This document shows positions 44,875 to 55,864 of a DNA stretch of 64,000 nucleotides, piece after piece; within the stretch, counting starts at the first letter, position 1; every line of letters begins with the position of its first letter. The stretch lies in the NCBI GenBank assembly GCA_037576195.1, contig CM075103.1, forward strand, positions 6,014,001 through 6,078,000, given 5' to 3'. The notes beneath the pieces were generated by a model that saw only the letters and a program-made list of their open reading frames with translations, searched no databases and had not been told where the DNA came from. The position numbers were made by a program, and so were the translations under genes. This DNA comes from Phytoseiulus persimilis (lineage: Eukaryota; Arthropoda; Arachnida; Mesostigmata; Phytoseiidae).

Positions 44875-47800
44875 TGAAAAATAAAACTGGGCGTGCATTA
44901 GCGGAATTTTACTTCCGATGAGTGTTCATTTGCTCAGCTCATTCATCTTTCCTCCCTTCAAACTATCCTCGGAGTATCTCCGAATGATCGCACGCGAAAT
45001 TCATGAGAGAGCGCTTGCCATTCTTATATCCGCGGTTGAATATTTCCATCGGAGTGCGTTGCTCATCTTGGGAGGCGTCCGGGAAGAATGCCAGCCCTTG
45101 ATCTTCAACGAACTTCATCTCGACTTCAAATATGAAAAAGGTTGAACCCCGAAGGAGAGTCCTGGAGGCTAAGGCCACCCTATTGGTCATCAGCAGAGTT
45201 GTGCACCCCCTTGCATCATCACCCTCGAGCAACTACAGGCATCAAGTAGAAGGCGAGCTAGCAGCAATGCAGGTTCGCTGGTAACCACAGGAAGGGGCGT
45301 GTCCCGAACGGGGGTTCTCGATGACAGCCGAGAGCGGGACGAATTCAAATAACAATAGCGTATGCAAGTCAACCTCTATCGGTCTGGGCACAATTTGAGG
45401 GATCGACGACAGCATCCCCAGCTCCCTGCGGTCCCCTCTCTGCCTCCCCGAGCCCGTTCTCCCTATTCACAGTGCAAATATGGAAGCCGGCTCAAATTGC
45501 CCAGGTGTCTGAGTGTGCAGGACAAGTTTTTGCAACGAATCACCTCTGCCTTTTTGATTAATAAAATAGTGTACGCATACGAGTCAGTGGAACAATGGGA
45601 TTTCCCCGGACACTTTATTGACCCAGTCACCGATTAGGAAAGATTACGACTGCAGTTGATCGATGCACGTGAGCGGAAGCGAATAATCCGTTGCTAGGAG
45701 CCAATCGCTGTCGTAAGTGAAGGGATCGGCATCAGAAATCTTGCGAACATTCAGACTCGCCCGTCATTCGTTCGCCGAGCATCGGACCCTGGAACTCCTG
45801 TAGTTGTGTCCGGGAGCAGTTCAGTTTGGGATCATTTGTCGAACACAGTGGATCTCGCAGGGGGTCATCCCTTGAGGGCGGGAAGCTATCACTAGAACCT
45901 GGAAGTTTGGGCAATTTTTCGAAATTAATCCCTCGTCGCGTCGAATCAATCTGAGGCGATCGATAGAATAATTTCGAAAAACTGAACTCCCAGGCTCTTG
46001 GCACTCACTGTTCCGAGCGGGCTTGAAGTCACATCCAGAAGCCGGATCACAATCCGATTCTGCTCCTCGATTGAGACGTTGAGAATTTCGAGCTCATTCA
46101 AGATGTTCCCGGCTTCCCAGTTAACTTCGATTTTTCACTACCGTGTGAATCAGCGTTTCTTTCTCTCCTCTTCGATCCTCCGCATGGAGCCTTACCGGCC
46201 CACGGCACTGAACGAGGGCGTCGCAAGGCCTCAGGAACGAGAGGCCAAAAGGTGCAGCAGAGAACAGGGAACAAGGAGACACAGCGTGAGGTTCCCAACA
46301 ACAAAGCGACCCCTACATGAGTGGAAGTCGCGCCAGATTCAGGACTTTGCCGCCCACAGGCTGAGGAGGAGTTTTCCGGCGATCACGGAATTTCCCGTGC
46401 GGGATCCGAGCGTAAGATTAATTTCTGGCAATTTCTGCGCATTGAAAGTCTGCCGCTGTAGGCTCTGACCAAGCCAGTCCGTTGCGGCATCCGCTACTTA
46501 GCCGGAGCGCGATAACATCGGATCCAATAAGCTTGCTCGCACCTGAGGTGATCGATAGGTACATGCAATCAGGGCAACTCAGTCGTGGCCTCTGGCGCCA
46601 TGTTCCACAATGGCACAACTTCATGGGAACAATTTTTCCCGGGAGCCAGATCGAACGAAACATTTGCGGATTCGCAGTCGATCAAGGAGAGAGCTCGAGC
46701 GTGGAATTGTTATGGTTCCAAGAGGTCCGACTCCTTTGGGAGGATCATCGCCTCGAAAGGGCTACAACTAACGGGGGAATTCCGATTTTCGTGGAACATG
46801 CGGTGGAAGAGTGATTTGGAGATGGCTTGTGAGTATTCAGTCCAGTTGGAGGCGCTCTGAAAATGATGCGGCACTGCAAACCGGCTTATGCGACGAAAAT
46901 GATGAATGTCATACAACTGGTATCCTTGTTCAGGCCCGAATGTTCCATGAACCTGGAGATGGCTTTAAAATCCTGTACATGACACGGAGATTCCTCAGAT
47001 AGTTTTATGATCTGGTCGGTTAAGCATTCGTTCAACAGCGCCAACTGGAATGAGTGAAAAATTGTACAATGCAGACTGTTGTCACGGCCTTGCGTATACG
47101 AGGAAGGATGAATCCCATGGTTGTGGTCAATACCAGTGACTGGACAAGTCCGAGCCTGTAACATGGCTACAACGACGCTGCTTCGGAAGGTCGAACCCTA
47201 ATCGAAAGTTTGAATTGCTAACGGTGGCGCTGAACCCGACCTTGTCACGCTCTTATTCCAGGAGTGAGCTTCCTTGTTGCTCGTCTCTCTAGACCGGGGT
47301 CGGTCTCTTCGGATAAAACACAATCTGAAATTGGCGTCTCTTGTTCGCTCACTCTCCGAATTTTCTCGGCCGAGCCGATATTGTGGAGTCATCGAAAACG
47401 AAAATACGATAGCGGTCCATCCGTCTGGAGAATTCGACCTTCGTAGGATCATTCGCTCCATCGGAGTCGGAATCAGGTCAGATTACACCGGTTGAGAAAT
47501 CATCAAAGGCTATTTACCCCCAAACAATCCCGACAGACCCAATCGTACAAGCCGAATCTCCTCCGACGACAACAACAGCAACTCAACGAAGAAAAGATAT
47601 ACCGATTCACATGCACGGTTAATTCAAGAGCTAAAACGTTGCTAGCAGAGGATGCCTTGACACGCGGAGGGAAAGAGGGACTTATCGTTTCTTCCGGTTG
47701 ACAAGGTGAACTGCACCTGCTCTGAACATCGCGATATCCAAAGAGCCATATCTGAAGGCGGAGTGAGTCGACCGACCGACCGAGCAACCCGCCAACCCGC

Positions 47801-48001
47801 CAGTGAGGTAGGCAGTCAGTCAGTCGAAGCCATTGAGCGACCCCGGTCTGGTGACAAACGATGCAGCCTCGAATCGGTCTCGCTCAGGACACTCCAAGCG
47901 TAAAATCAATGAGAACATGGCCGGGGAGAGATTATTGCAGGTGCTGAGTGCTTGCTGCTCTTGATAATCCCTTGAGTTATCGATTTGTGGCCTTGGCTTT
48001 T
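44875..48001 (-). pseudogene. decayed secreted-family locus E in spacer between synthetase genes
   Basis: Minus-strand pieces match family exons. 46135-46014 reads LEILNVSIEEQNRIVIRLLD followed by a GTGAGT donor, parallel to C exon 2 (IEIPLSEIGKTAVKIPVKL). The next segment (about 45985-45960) reads QFFEIILSIASD then stops, parallel to C exon 3 (IFFDAVSTLSSG). 47035-46886 has a Cys pair like the last exon of A (LLNECLTDQ and ESPC), but it lies on the wrong side of the others. No intact gene can be assembled, and a plus-strand frame at 46585-46860 is also open. About 100 bp near 45890-46000 is repeated at 58.5 kb. The 47.2-48.0 kb part has nothing recognised. Confidence 0.3.
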
Positions 48002-49807
48002 CTAAAACGACTCCTCTGCGTGTTCAACGTGCCTGTTGTTCTGAGTTGGGATCACGATCGTTTTTTTTTCCATTTCCCGGAGGACGTTCCGCTGGATTTT
48101 CCCGCTGATGGTTTTCGGAAGCGAGTCGACAAACTCGATGAGCCTCGGGTATTTGTATGGCGCTGTTCTCCTCTTCACAAACGCCTGAATGTCCGCCATC
48201 AGAGCTTCGGGATCGTGAGACACATAGTCCTGGCTGATGACAATGAAAGCTTTGACCACTTCGAACCTTTGCGGATCAGGGGCTCCGATAACGGCTGATT
48301 CGACAACGGCGTCATGCTCGAGGAGCACGCTTTCGATTTCGAAAGGTCCTATTCGGTAACCTGAAGACGTTATGACGTCATCGGCTCGGCTCACAAACCA
48401 CAGATAGCCGTCTTCGTCTTCGAAAACCTTATCTCCGGTCAAGTAAAAACCGTTCTTGAACGCCGATGAGGTCTTCTCGGGATCTCCCCGGTATCGTTTG
48501 AGAAGCCCCAGTGGTCTGCTCGGTCTCAAACCGAGAGCAAGGAGGCCAGTTTGTCCTCTTTCAACCGGGTTTCCCTCATCATCCAAGATCTGGACCTGGC
48601 ACTCCTTTATGGGGAATCCCATCGACCCCGGTTTGATCAAGTGACCGCGAGGTGTGGACGCGATCAACGTGGTCTCGGTTTGTCCGTACCCTTCGCGGAT
48701 ATCCAATCCCGTTTGTGCCTTCCATTCACGGTAAGCTTCCGGATTGAGGGGCTCGCCCGCGCTGATGCAGTCGTTGAGCTTGCGGAATTTGTACGCGTCC
48801 GCGTCTTTTGTTGTTGCGATTATCTGACGATAAACGGTTGGAGGAGCGCAGAGCTTCGTCACCGGGAACCGGCGCAGGGTTTCAAGAGTGATTTGAGCTG
48901 AGAAACGGGGCGATGTCTCGATGAACATTCCGGCTCCGTGAAGCCATGTTGGAAACGTTCCCCACGCCACTTTTGCCCAGCCTGTGTCGGTCATGCACCA
49001 AAAAATATCGTCGGCTTCGAGGCACTGATAGTACTTGCCTGACAACAAGTGAGCCAGCGTGTAAACATGATTGTGTTCCACCATTTTCGGCTTGCCGGTG
49101 GTGCCGCTCGTAAAGAAAACGATGCAAGTCTCGTCTTTTGAGGTTGGGTTGCCAACGAAGTCGTTTGCTGACCTCATCAACGAAGAGAGGTTCTCCCAGC
49201 CTGGGGGAGCCGTCGAAAGGCACATCTTGTGCACCCCGCTTAGGCCCGCGCAGGCACTCTCGACATCCGCGATTTTTTCACTGAGTACCACCTTGGGTTT
49301 GAAGTTCAAGATACGGAACCGTAGATCCTCACTCGTTGCTTGGTTAATCACCAGAGAAATCTCGAGCCCGAATCTCAGGGCAGCTAGCAAGACGAACCAG
49401 AATTCAGGACACTTCGGGAGACACACGAGAAGGCCGTCGCCCTTCTGGAGACCGAGGCTCTTGAAAACACCGGCAATTCTCATTGAGAATTCCGAGAGCT
49501 CCTTGAAAGAATATTTTCGTTGAGCAGCGCCTTGCCCAACAATCCATAGCGCTGGAACTCGATCGATGCGGAGCGGATCTTCACGTTTCGCCCAGTATTC
49601 TGTGATGTCACGGGCGAAATTGAAAGTTGTAGGGGGTTCACTGAGATCCCCGCTCTTGAGTATCCTCGTGATAGCCTCTTCCGGTGCGTATAGATCATGA
49701 TCAGACTGATTCGATGCGAGGTGACCCAAGTTCCGCTTGTTCAAGCACAGGGATCGCTGAATGAGTCTACCGAGTTTCTGCATTCCCATTACGGAATTCA
49801 AATTCAT
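48002..49807 (-). CDS. acyl-CoA synthetase, ACSM type, mitochondrial (copy 2)
   Basis: Intronless, 601 aa from the ATG at 49807. It is a paralogue of the gene at 41.9-43.7 kb, same strand, with alignable motifs throughout. Core motifs: TSGTTGKPK (233-241), MTDTGWAK (272-279), GYGQTET (373-379), YLTGD (455-459), SRADDVITSSGYRIGPFEIE (473-492) and catalytic Lys 570 in PKTISGKIQR. The canonical Lys in the phosphate loop (GKPK) is present here, where copy 1 has GHPK. The N-terminal 35 residues are basic, with Arg, Lys and Leu, consistent with mitochondrial import. A 20-residue C-terminal tail absent from copy 1 ends HVEHAEESF. Probable role is mitochondrial acyl-CoA formation from medium-chain or aromatic acids; substrate not deducible. 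Confidence 0.93.
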   Translation of the reverse strand: MNLNSVMGMQKLGRLIQRSLCLNKRNLGHLASNQSDHDLYAPEEAITRILKSGDLSEPPTTFNFARDITEYWAKREDPLRIDRVPALWIVGQGAAQRKYSFKELSEFSMRIAGVFKSLGLQKGDGLLVCLPKCPEFWFVLLAALRFGLEISLVINQATSEDLRFRILNFKPKVVLSEKIADVESACAGLSGVHKMCLSTAPPGWENLSSLMRSANDFVGNPTSKDETCIVFFTSGTTGKPKMVEHNHVYTLAHLLSGKYYQCLEADDIFWCMTDTGWAKVAWGTFPTWLHGAGMFIETSPRFSAQITLETLRRFPVTKLCAPPTVYRQIIATTKDADAYKFRKLNDCISAGEPLNPEAYREWKAQTGLDIREGYGQTETTLIASTPRGHLIKPGSMGFPIKECQVQILDDEGNPVERGQTGLLALGLRPSRPLGLLKRYRGDPEKTSSAFKNGFYLTGDKVFEDEDGYLWFVSRADDVITSSGYRIGPFEIESVLLEHDAVVESAVIGAPDPQRFEVVKAFIVISQDYVSHDPEALMADIQAFVKRRTAPYKYPRLIEFVDSLPKTISGKIQRNVLREMEKKTIVIPTQNNRHVEHAEESF

Positions 49808-51949
49808 CACGACACCAGTCGTTCACTTAGACAGTGAGGAACGCGCCTTCCAGCTCTTGATCAGAGGTCATCCCTTTAGCTTTAAACGAAACACTTGTTA
49901 AGACTTGAGAGAGAAGAAAGGAAATAGATAATGAAGATTGCCACCATTGTTCTTTCTGCTGCCTAATTCTAGCAGTCGAGGGAGGCGTCGATTTTTAGCC
50001 ATTCTTAGAGAAGAAGGGAAATCTTACGAGAAAAAGGTTTCAAATCCACACTCGATCTGAAAGCAGGCATGTGCTCCAGTTTTTCCTGAAATAGGGAATA
50101 TCGTCAAAAAATAGAAAAAAAAAATCATGATGATTCCTGGATCATTGAGTGTTCCCACTGCGAATCCGAGTATCATCTGGCCGTAACTCTGCGTTCGTTC
50201 ATCTCATGAGCACTAACCACATTGGAAGCTTTGAATGCGGGGATCGCGCGCTTTCTCCCCTTTATGAGTCGTTTAGGGATTCTTTGGAAGCCGTTCTTAT
50301 CCTTTCGTTTTTTCCCGAGTTCTTGTGGCGCTTATTGCTGATCCAGCAACGCAGCAGGACGTTCATGAAGAACGGCAACGTCAAAGCATATCGAATCGGA
50401 AACAGTGAGAAAGAGAAGCAAGTGGAAGATAACATTCGATTATTTATTCATGTCCCGCATGACAGGTCTTTACTTTGAGAAGCCGATACGATCAAGATGG
50501 CTAATTGTTTACCACTCAAATTTTCCTGGAGAATACAGCTCTGGTTCTGCAACGATCATGGTTCAAGACCACCGCCTGCAGGTGCGATGAAAATTAGCTG
50601 CGAGTAGGAACAAGCTTTCGTAGATTGATTACAGCTTGATTAGGCTGGAACCGAGCACTTTTCATCGCCACCCCCGCAACCGCATGCTCGCAGCCCGAGC
50701 CGGGAAGATCCTTCGCGTGCCAGTATTTGGCGTATCTACAGGGGCTAACCGGTCTGAAAACGAATTAATTCGTGGTGAATTTTATGCGACAGTGGATGTC
50801 ACTGCTCCTACTTCATGCGGAAATGGAATCGGCTCCGATAGCATTGATTCAGCTTAGAATTCTTCCCCATGATACAGATCTAATCGGTACGACTCCGTGC
50901 TGATGCAAGAATATCATTGGCTTGGGAGTGGAGTTAAAAAACAAGCGCGTCATCAAGGAAGGTAGGGAGGAAGTGAGTCTTCGTGTATGTGTTTGAGAAC
51001 CTGAATATGATACACAAGGGACTTGAGATTCGTCTAGCCATTAAATTTCCGTCAGATGGACTTGGAAAGCTCCCGAGCTGTAATAGTGTTAAACTTTTCT
51101 CATTTCGCCACAATGCCTCGTCCGCTTCCGTTGATCTTCCTTGTTGAGAATTCCCGTGAGAAAATACAGTCATCAGACACATCATCACGATCCCGCCGCG
51201 GGAGATAGCGCGATTTATGGACTCGTGGAAGCTGAAACTCCGCTTTTTGTGCTCAAAAATGTTCAACCCCCTATCAGCCACAGACTGAATGAGCTACATG
51301 GAAGCGATAGACGCTGACGAAAGCTGTCAACGAGGAGATTGATGTCCAGGCTGAGCTACGTATTCCATCCACCTAGATACTCACTCGAGACCGGGCAAGT
51401 GGGTTGTGAGCTTCCTCAATGCTCGTTATTCTATTTTTGACTTCTATCAACAAATGGAAGTTTTGATGGAACTTAGACTTCCCCATCCGGCTCCCGCCGT
51501 CACGGTCGCCGTATGGTGGCCAGCGGGTGTTTTGCGAAACTTGTCAGCAGCCCGCTTTACTCGTTTAAATCGGCTGCGTGTTCATCGAGAAGACCGGAAG
51601 GCAAGTATATATCGCCCATGCTCAACGTCGTCTTCATGCACGTGACCACGTAAACGTAGCTTCGGCTCGGTGCTGAACGGTATTCAGCTCCAGTTACGTC
51701 GCTCCGCACCCGACGCGTCTCAACGACTTTTTAGCAAAGTTCCGCTCGTTTTGAGCCGGATCCATCCCTGCCACTATACTTTCCTCACTCAAACTATCCA
51801 TCCCCATAGTTGACGTCACTCCTCTCTATAAAGAGCTCCAAGAACCTCAAAAGTTTCCGGAACAATATTCAATTCCGGTTCGTATCTGGCCGAGCCCCTA
51901 ATACAAAATTTCACCGTTGAAAAGTTCCCCTCCTGAACTCTGTGGAAGC
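49808..51949. other. spacer upstream of acyl-CoA synthetase copy 2
   Basis: No firm gene. On the minus strand an ATG at 51185 opens MMCLMTVFSHGNSQ, a weak signal-peptide-like start, and runs 83 codons to 50934 with an EKSLTLLQLGSFPSPSDGN segment; I regard it as a low-grade candidate. A CRE plus TATA arrangement on the plus strand is listed separately. The rest shows short frames only. Confidence 0.3.
51811..51833 (+). promoter_or_regulatory. CRE palindrome and TATA box
   Basis: TGACGTCA (51811-51818) is followed 8 bp later by TATAAAG (51827-51833). Both match consensus and lie in plus-strand order, suggesting a cAMP/CREB-type proximal promoter. However, no plus-strand gene was recognised downstream, where the minus-strand 88-aa peptide gene ends. 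It could drive a non-coding or antisense transcript, or be chance. Confidence 0.3.
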
Positions 51950-52354
51950 TTACGGCAAGTGATGCGGCAGCTTCGGAGTCATGATGACCAAACCCTTGGG
52001 GCCCTCCTTCGATATATGGATGGGTACTGGTAGAGGAACCACATGGATCGACTTTATCAACTTCGGCAGATATTTCTTGATCTTCTTGTGAGCCACCTGG
52101 TGGGAGTGGAAGTTCGAAGGGTAAATATTATCACTATTCTCGAAAAAACACTGACGCGGGCAAAAAAACCCCAGCGGGGTGATTGAAGTCTCTCCGTAGA
52201 ATCATTGAAACTCCGAGAAGCTCCGTGGCCTCACCTTCAGGGCGATGACATGTTTGATTCCCTCGATGTGTTTTTTGGCTTCGGCCCCACCACAAAAGAG
52301 CGTGATCGTTGCTAAAACCAGGAAGAGCACAACCGCCAAGGGCGCGAACTTCAT
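51950..52354 (-). CDS. small secreted Lys/His-rich peptide, 88 aa (2 exons)
   Basis: Exon 1 (52354-52235, 40 codons, phase 0) encodes MKFAPLAVVLFLVLATITLF followed by CGGAEA, a classic signal peptide, then KKHIEGIKHVIALK ending at a GTGAGG donor. Exon 2 (52096-51950) starts after a pyrimidine-rich CACCAG acceptor with VAHKKIKKYLPKLIKSIHVV, continues PLPVPIHISKEGPKG and stops TAA after PKLPHHLP. The intron is 138 nt. Both exons are too short to stand out alone, but signal peptide, donor, acceptor and phase agree. The mature peptide has no Cys beyond the signal boundary, is strongly basic, and its KKIKKYLPKLIKSIHVV segment could form an amphipathic helix or strand, as in cationic antimicrobial peptides or short cuticle-associated proteins. 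Function not assignable. One exon-1 codon run should be rechecked against transcripts. Confidence 0.65.
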
Positions 52355-55300
52355 TCTTGATCGCCCAGAATACAAAGTTCAGCTGGTACACTTCCACTGA
52401 CACCTCCTGGATCTCGCTCAGCCTACTGCATGAGTAGTCACTTCACTCTTTTCGCTATGGCTTCAGACGCGCGAAACCAAAATCACTGAACAACCAGAGG
52501 CGAAATATGTTTGCCTCTGGCGACAACAATCCTCAAACGCTATCGGTGGATCGCGAGGGAGCGCCGCCGGAGAATCTTTGGCCTCAACGACCAGCGGTTC
52601 GAACACGAAGGACCGCGCGATGTGACGACGCCAGCCCAGTTGATCGGGTGGGTTGTTGTTACAGCGGACCCTTTGCTCAGCAGGCAAGCAGGACTACGAT
52701 GGCAACAGCAGACATAATAGCACGCTTTGCCCTTACCACGGTGTCGACACCAACGAACCGCTGCCGCGGCCGGCGCCGCCAGACGACCCCCATAGGGATC
52801 CCGGACGCTAATGACCCCAGTAGCGGCAACGACGCCAAATCGAATGGGTGATTTAAACTGTGATTCACCCTTGCCGTGCCTTGTTTCAGCTCGTCTGGAG
52901 CTGCTGGCGATGAACTCGTCGCTGACGAGTCCGTGCGTCCAATGCCTTACCCGCCGGCCCACTCGCCCACCTGACTGCTTGCCCTGAACGCCCGCATTGT
53001 CTTCGCTTCCGTCGATTGTCGGGCCATGAGAAGAAAAGAGAAGCCGTTGTTTGGGAATACTGAATTATTGAAATTACTGGAATTCGTCCAGGCGCGCTTC
53101 AATCGTGTCGCCCGATGTGTCGGTTTCGATCCTTGTGGACCGGAGCTCTGTATTCGAATCCTCGACACTCTTCCGTACGAGCCAGAGGACCCGTGGATCA
53201 TTTATTCGTCATTTCTCGAATTACCCCAAAGTCTGGGAGATGAGCGACTACTTTTTTGAGTGAAAACTCTATTAAAGCTCTTGCTTGTGTGCACGCATGT
53301 GCATCCCGATAATATTGCACGATGTAGCAATGTCCAGTGCGTTACGGAGCAATGCCAGATCTTGAAATTTCCATCGATGACTGTGAATCCGATATATTTC
53401 TGGTTGGAATAGCGGTCCCTCATGAGCCAGACTTCAGAGTATCCGTGTCAACGGATGGGCACCCTCCGTAAACCGAATCCGGCCAGACGGTTGCGTAACA
53501 CGCTGAATCGATGGTAATTCCCTTCCTTCCGTGAATCAGACAAAGCTTCTCGGTGGCTTCATGGAAGACTGAGCCTGAGAATTGAATCCGAACACAACAA
53601 GACCTCATTGGATGCTCCGTTTGCCCCGCGACTGATTGGTACCGTCTTCTGTGACTCATGGATAACAGATTTGAGTTTATGCATGCGTTCATTGAACGAA
53701 ATCCTGGAGTGAACCCAGCCCCGATCGTCGAGATTGAATTCTTCGCCGATTCATTCCAAGTCCGCTCCGACTTCGATATGCCCTCCCATCGATGCACTCT
53801 CACGGCACGGCGGGCTTCGAGCAGTTGGAGTTGAGGACTTCAAAGCTCTGTCAAGTTCATAGTTGAACGATACGAGTTGCACAGAGTACGTGACGAGAAA
53901 TTTCCAAAGTTTCTCTCATCGTCTGCTGGAGTCGAAGTCGCGTTGGTGGCGGTGCGTCTGCTGCTGTTGTTGCGGCCGCTGCCGTCATTCGCTACTTCAG
54001 AAGTTAACTCCCAGACAGTCGAGTCGCAAACTTGCGGTCAGGAATGTGTGGAATGCCTCACTCCCATTTCGCCAGCCACCGAGCCATGGGCCCGGCAAGC
54101 ACCACGAAATGTCTTCCCCCGCTTCTTTCTGACCCCTGTTTCGCATCAGTCCCTAGCCTTTATACAGCGTCTCCCCACGACGCCCCAGTGCCCGTTTCTC
54201 GAGCGATGATGTCATTTGGCAAAACTCGCCTCGATGCCTCGGAGTCGTCGTCAGCATGAGCATTTCGGAGCCGAACGGACCGTTGTCCTGCGATTCTCCA
54301 CGCACCTAGACGATCTGTTCACGCAGCCACGCTCTCGTCCCCGAAGCTTGCTTTGCCGATCGCAGAGTTGCTCCCCGAGCTCAAAGAACACGTCGTGCGA
54401 ACAAACTTGCTCTTGTGATCCTCACGGTATCAGGTGCCCGGAAGTCTCTCGGGGGTCCGAGAATAGCTCGCCATGATTCGCAGACAACAACCGAAGGTCC
54501 TAAGCGCGTTCGGGCGAAAACCAACAAACTAATTGGATCAGTTTGCCAAGTTGTTTGGATTCCGTCTTGCTTCGTAGGGTGGATATCGGCGTCACATACT
54601 GCCATCGATGGAATCCCTATCCGGAACCGCGGAGAGTTGCGCAAAAATGAGCGCCTGCCGAGGTTTTTTCTGGGGAATCTATGATTTCCACAGTCGATGG
54701 GTGGTGTCGTCAGGCATATTGCCCCGGGATTCGACCGAGTCATTCTGCACGTAATAATCCTCATGAAGCCAACTCTCATCCTTGGTTTGCCATCTGAGAT
54801 GGGCTCGGGTCTCGAACAACGACCAACCGATTCGCACAGCTCAACATCACCGTCGCGCGTGAATTCCTGTGGACCATATCCGAGCGAAGATGAGATTCGA
54901 GCAATTTCGAACTTTAATATCGGGAACGGCGCTCCTCAAGAAACTCAAAGAAGCTCCCGCAGCTATGACCGCCGTCTCCCAGAATCTTGGTTCGAAATTG
55001 ATCTGAATCGGGGAAAAATTGCTCGAGTTATTAGATTTTCGGACGGTTTGCCGTCGCGCGTCGCTGCTGCTGTCCACAGCGAGAAAGCTACAAGCGTGGA
55101 TTTTTGTTTTTCTCGGGCCCTATACGAAAGCGTTGTTTGCAATAAATTGAGAGCTCCAAATTTGCTCAAGACCTCGTGTTATTTTGATCGTTACAGTTTT
55201 CCGGAATTAGCGATGACGCTGTTTCATTGCAGAGATACACGGAAGAAGGAGATTGCGAAAGCGTGAGAATTTTTGTGCCGTGCCTAAATCCATGAGAAGA

Positions 55301-55864
55301 ATTAAAATTATATCGGAGCATCGCACACGCCAACGCATAATAACCGCAACATGGTTCGAGAACTTCGGTCTAGACAGGGAGAGCATAGACGGCTTGAAAG
55401 GGATCGCTTGCTGCATTCCACTCTTGTTGAGTTTCCATTTCAGCGAAACGTGAGCGTCGCTCAGCCCTTTATCGGGCGACACACCCAGAACGCTCGGGAG
55501 AAAATCCAGTGTCACTCCTGCGGGAGCTAAAAATAACAATCACTGCAAGTGCATATGCCCTGGATCGACGCATTCTCATGATTAGGACCAGTTTCATGAA
55601 CTAATATTTCTGCATGATTTGCTGGTTGCTCATGTGCGGAATATTTCTTTGGCAAAGCTCCTTGTCTCCTAGCGATTCTCGGAACGGGTCAAGTTAATCG
55701 TGACGGACACTGGGACTATGGCTCCGTACAAAACGTTGTCTTACGTACGATGGGGACTCATAAGAGCTTAAATTGATTGTACCCATGCCGTTCGAAGACT
55801 GCATCGAAGACAGTTCGTCTGAAACAACACAGATTTCAGCATGCTGCACATGACATGAAACACA
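52355..55864. other. intergenic, no supported gene
   Basis: Several minus-strand frames carry Cys-rich stretches (for example SCCVRIQFSG and DSACYATVW near 53.6-53.4 kb) that might be exons of a further secreted protein, but no signal peptide or consistent splice chain was found. Frames at 54381-54779 (minus) and 54697-55266 (plus) are open without recognisable content. Confidence 0.3.
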
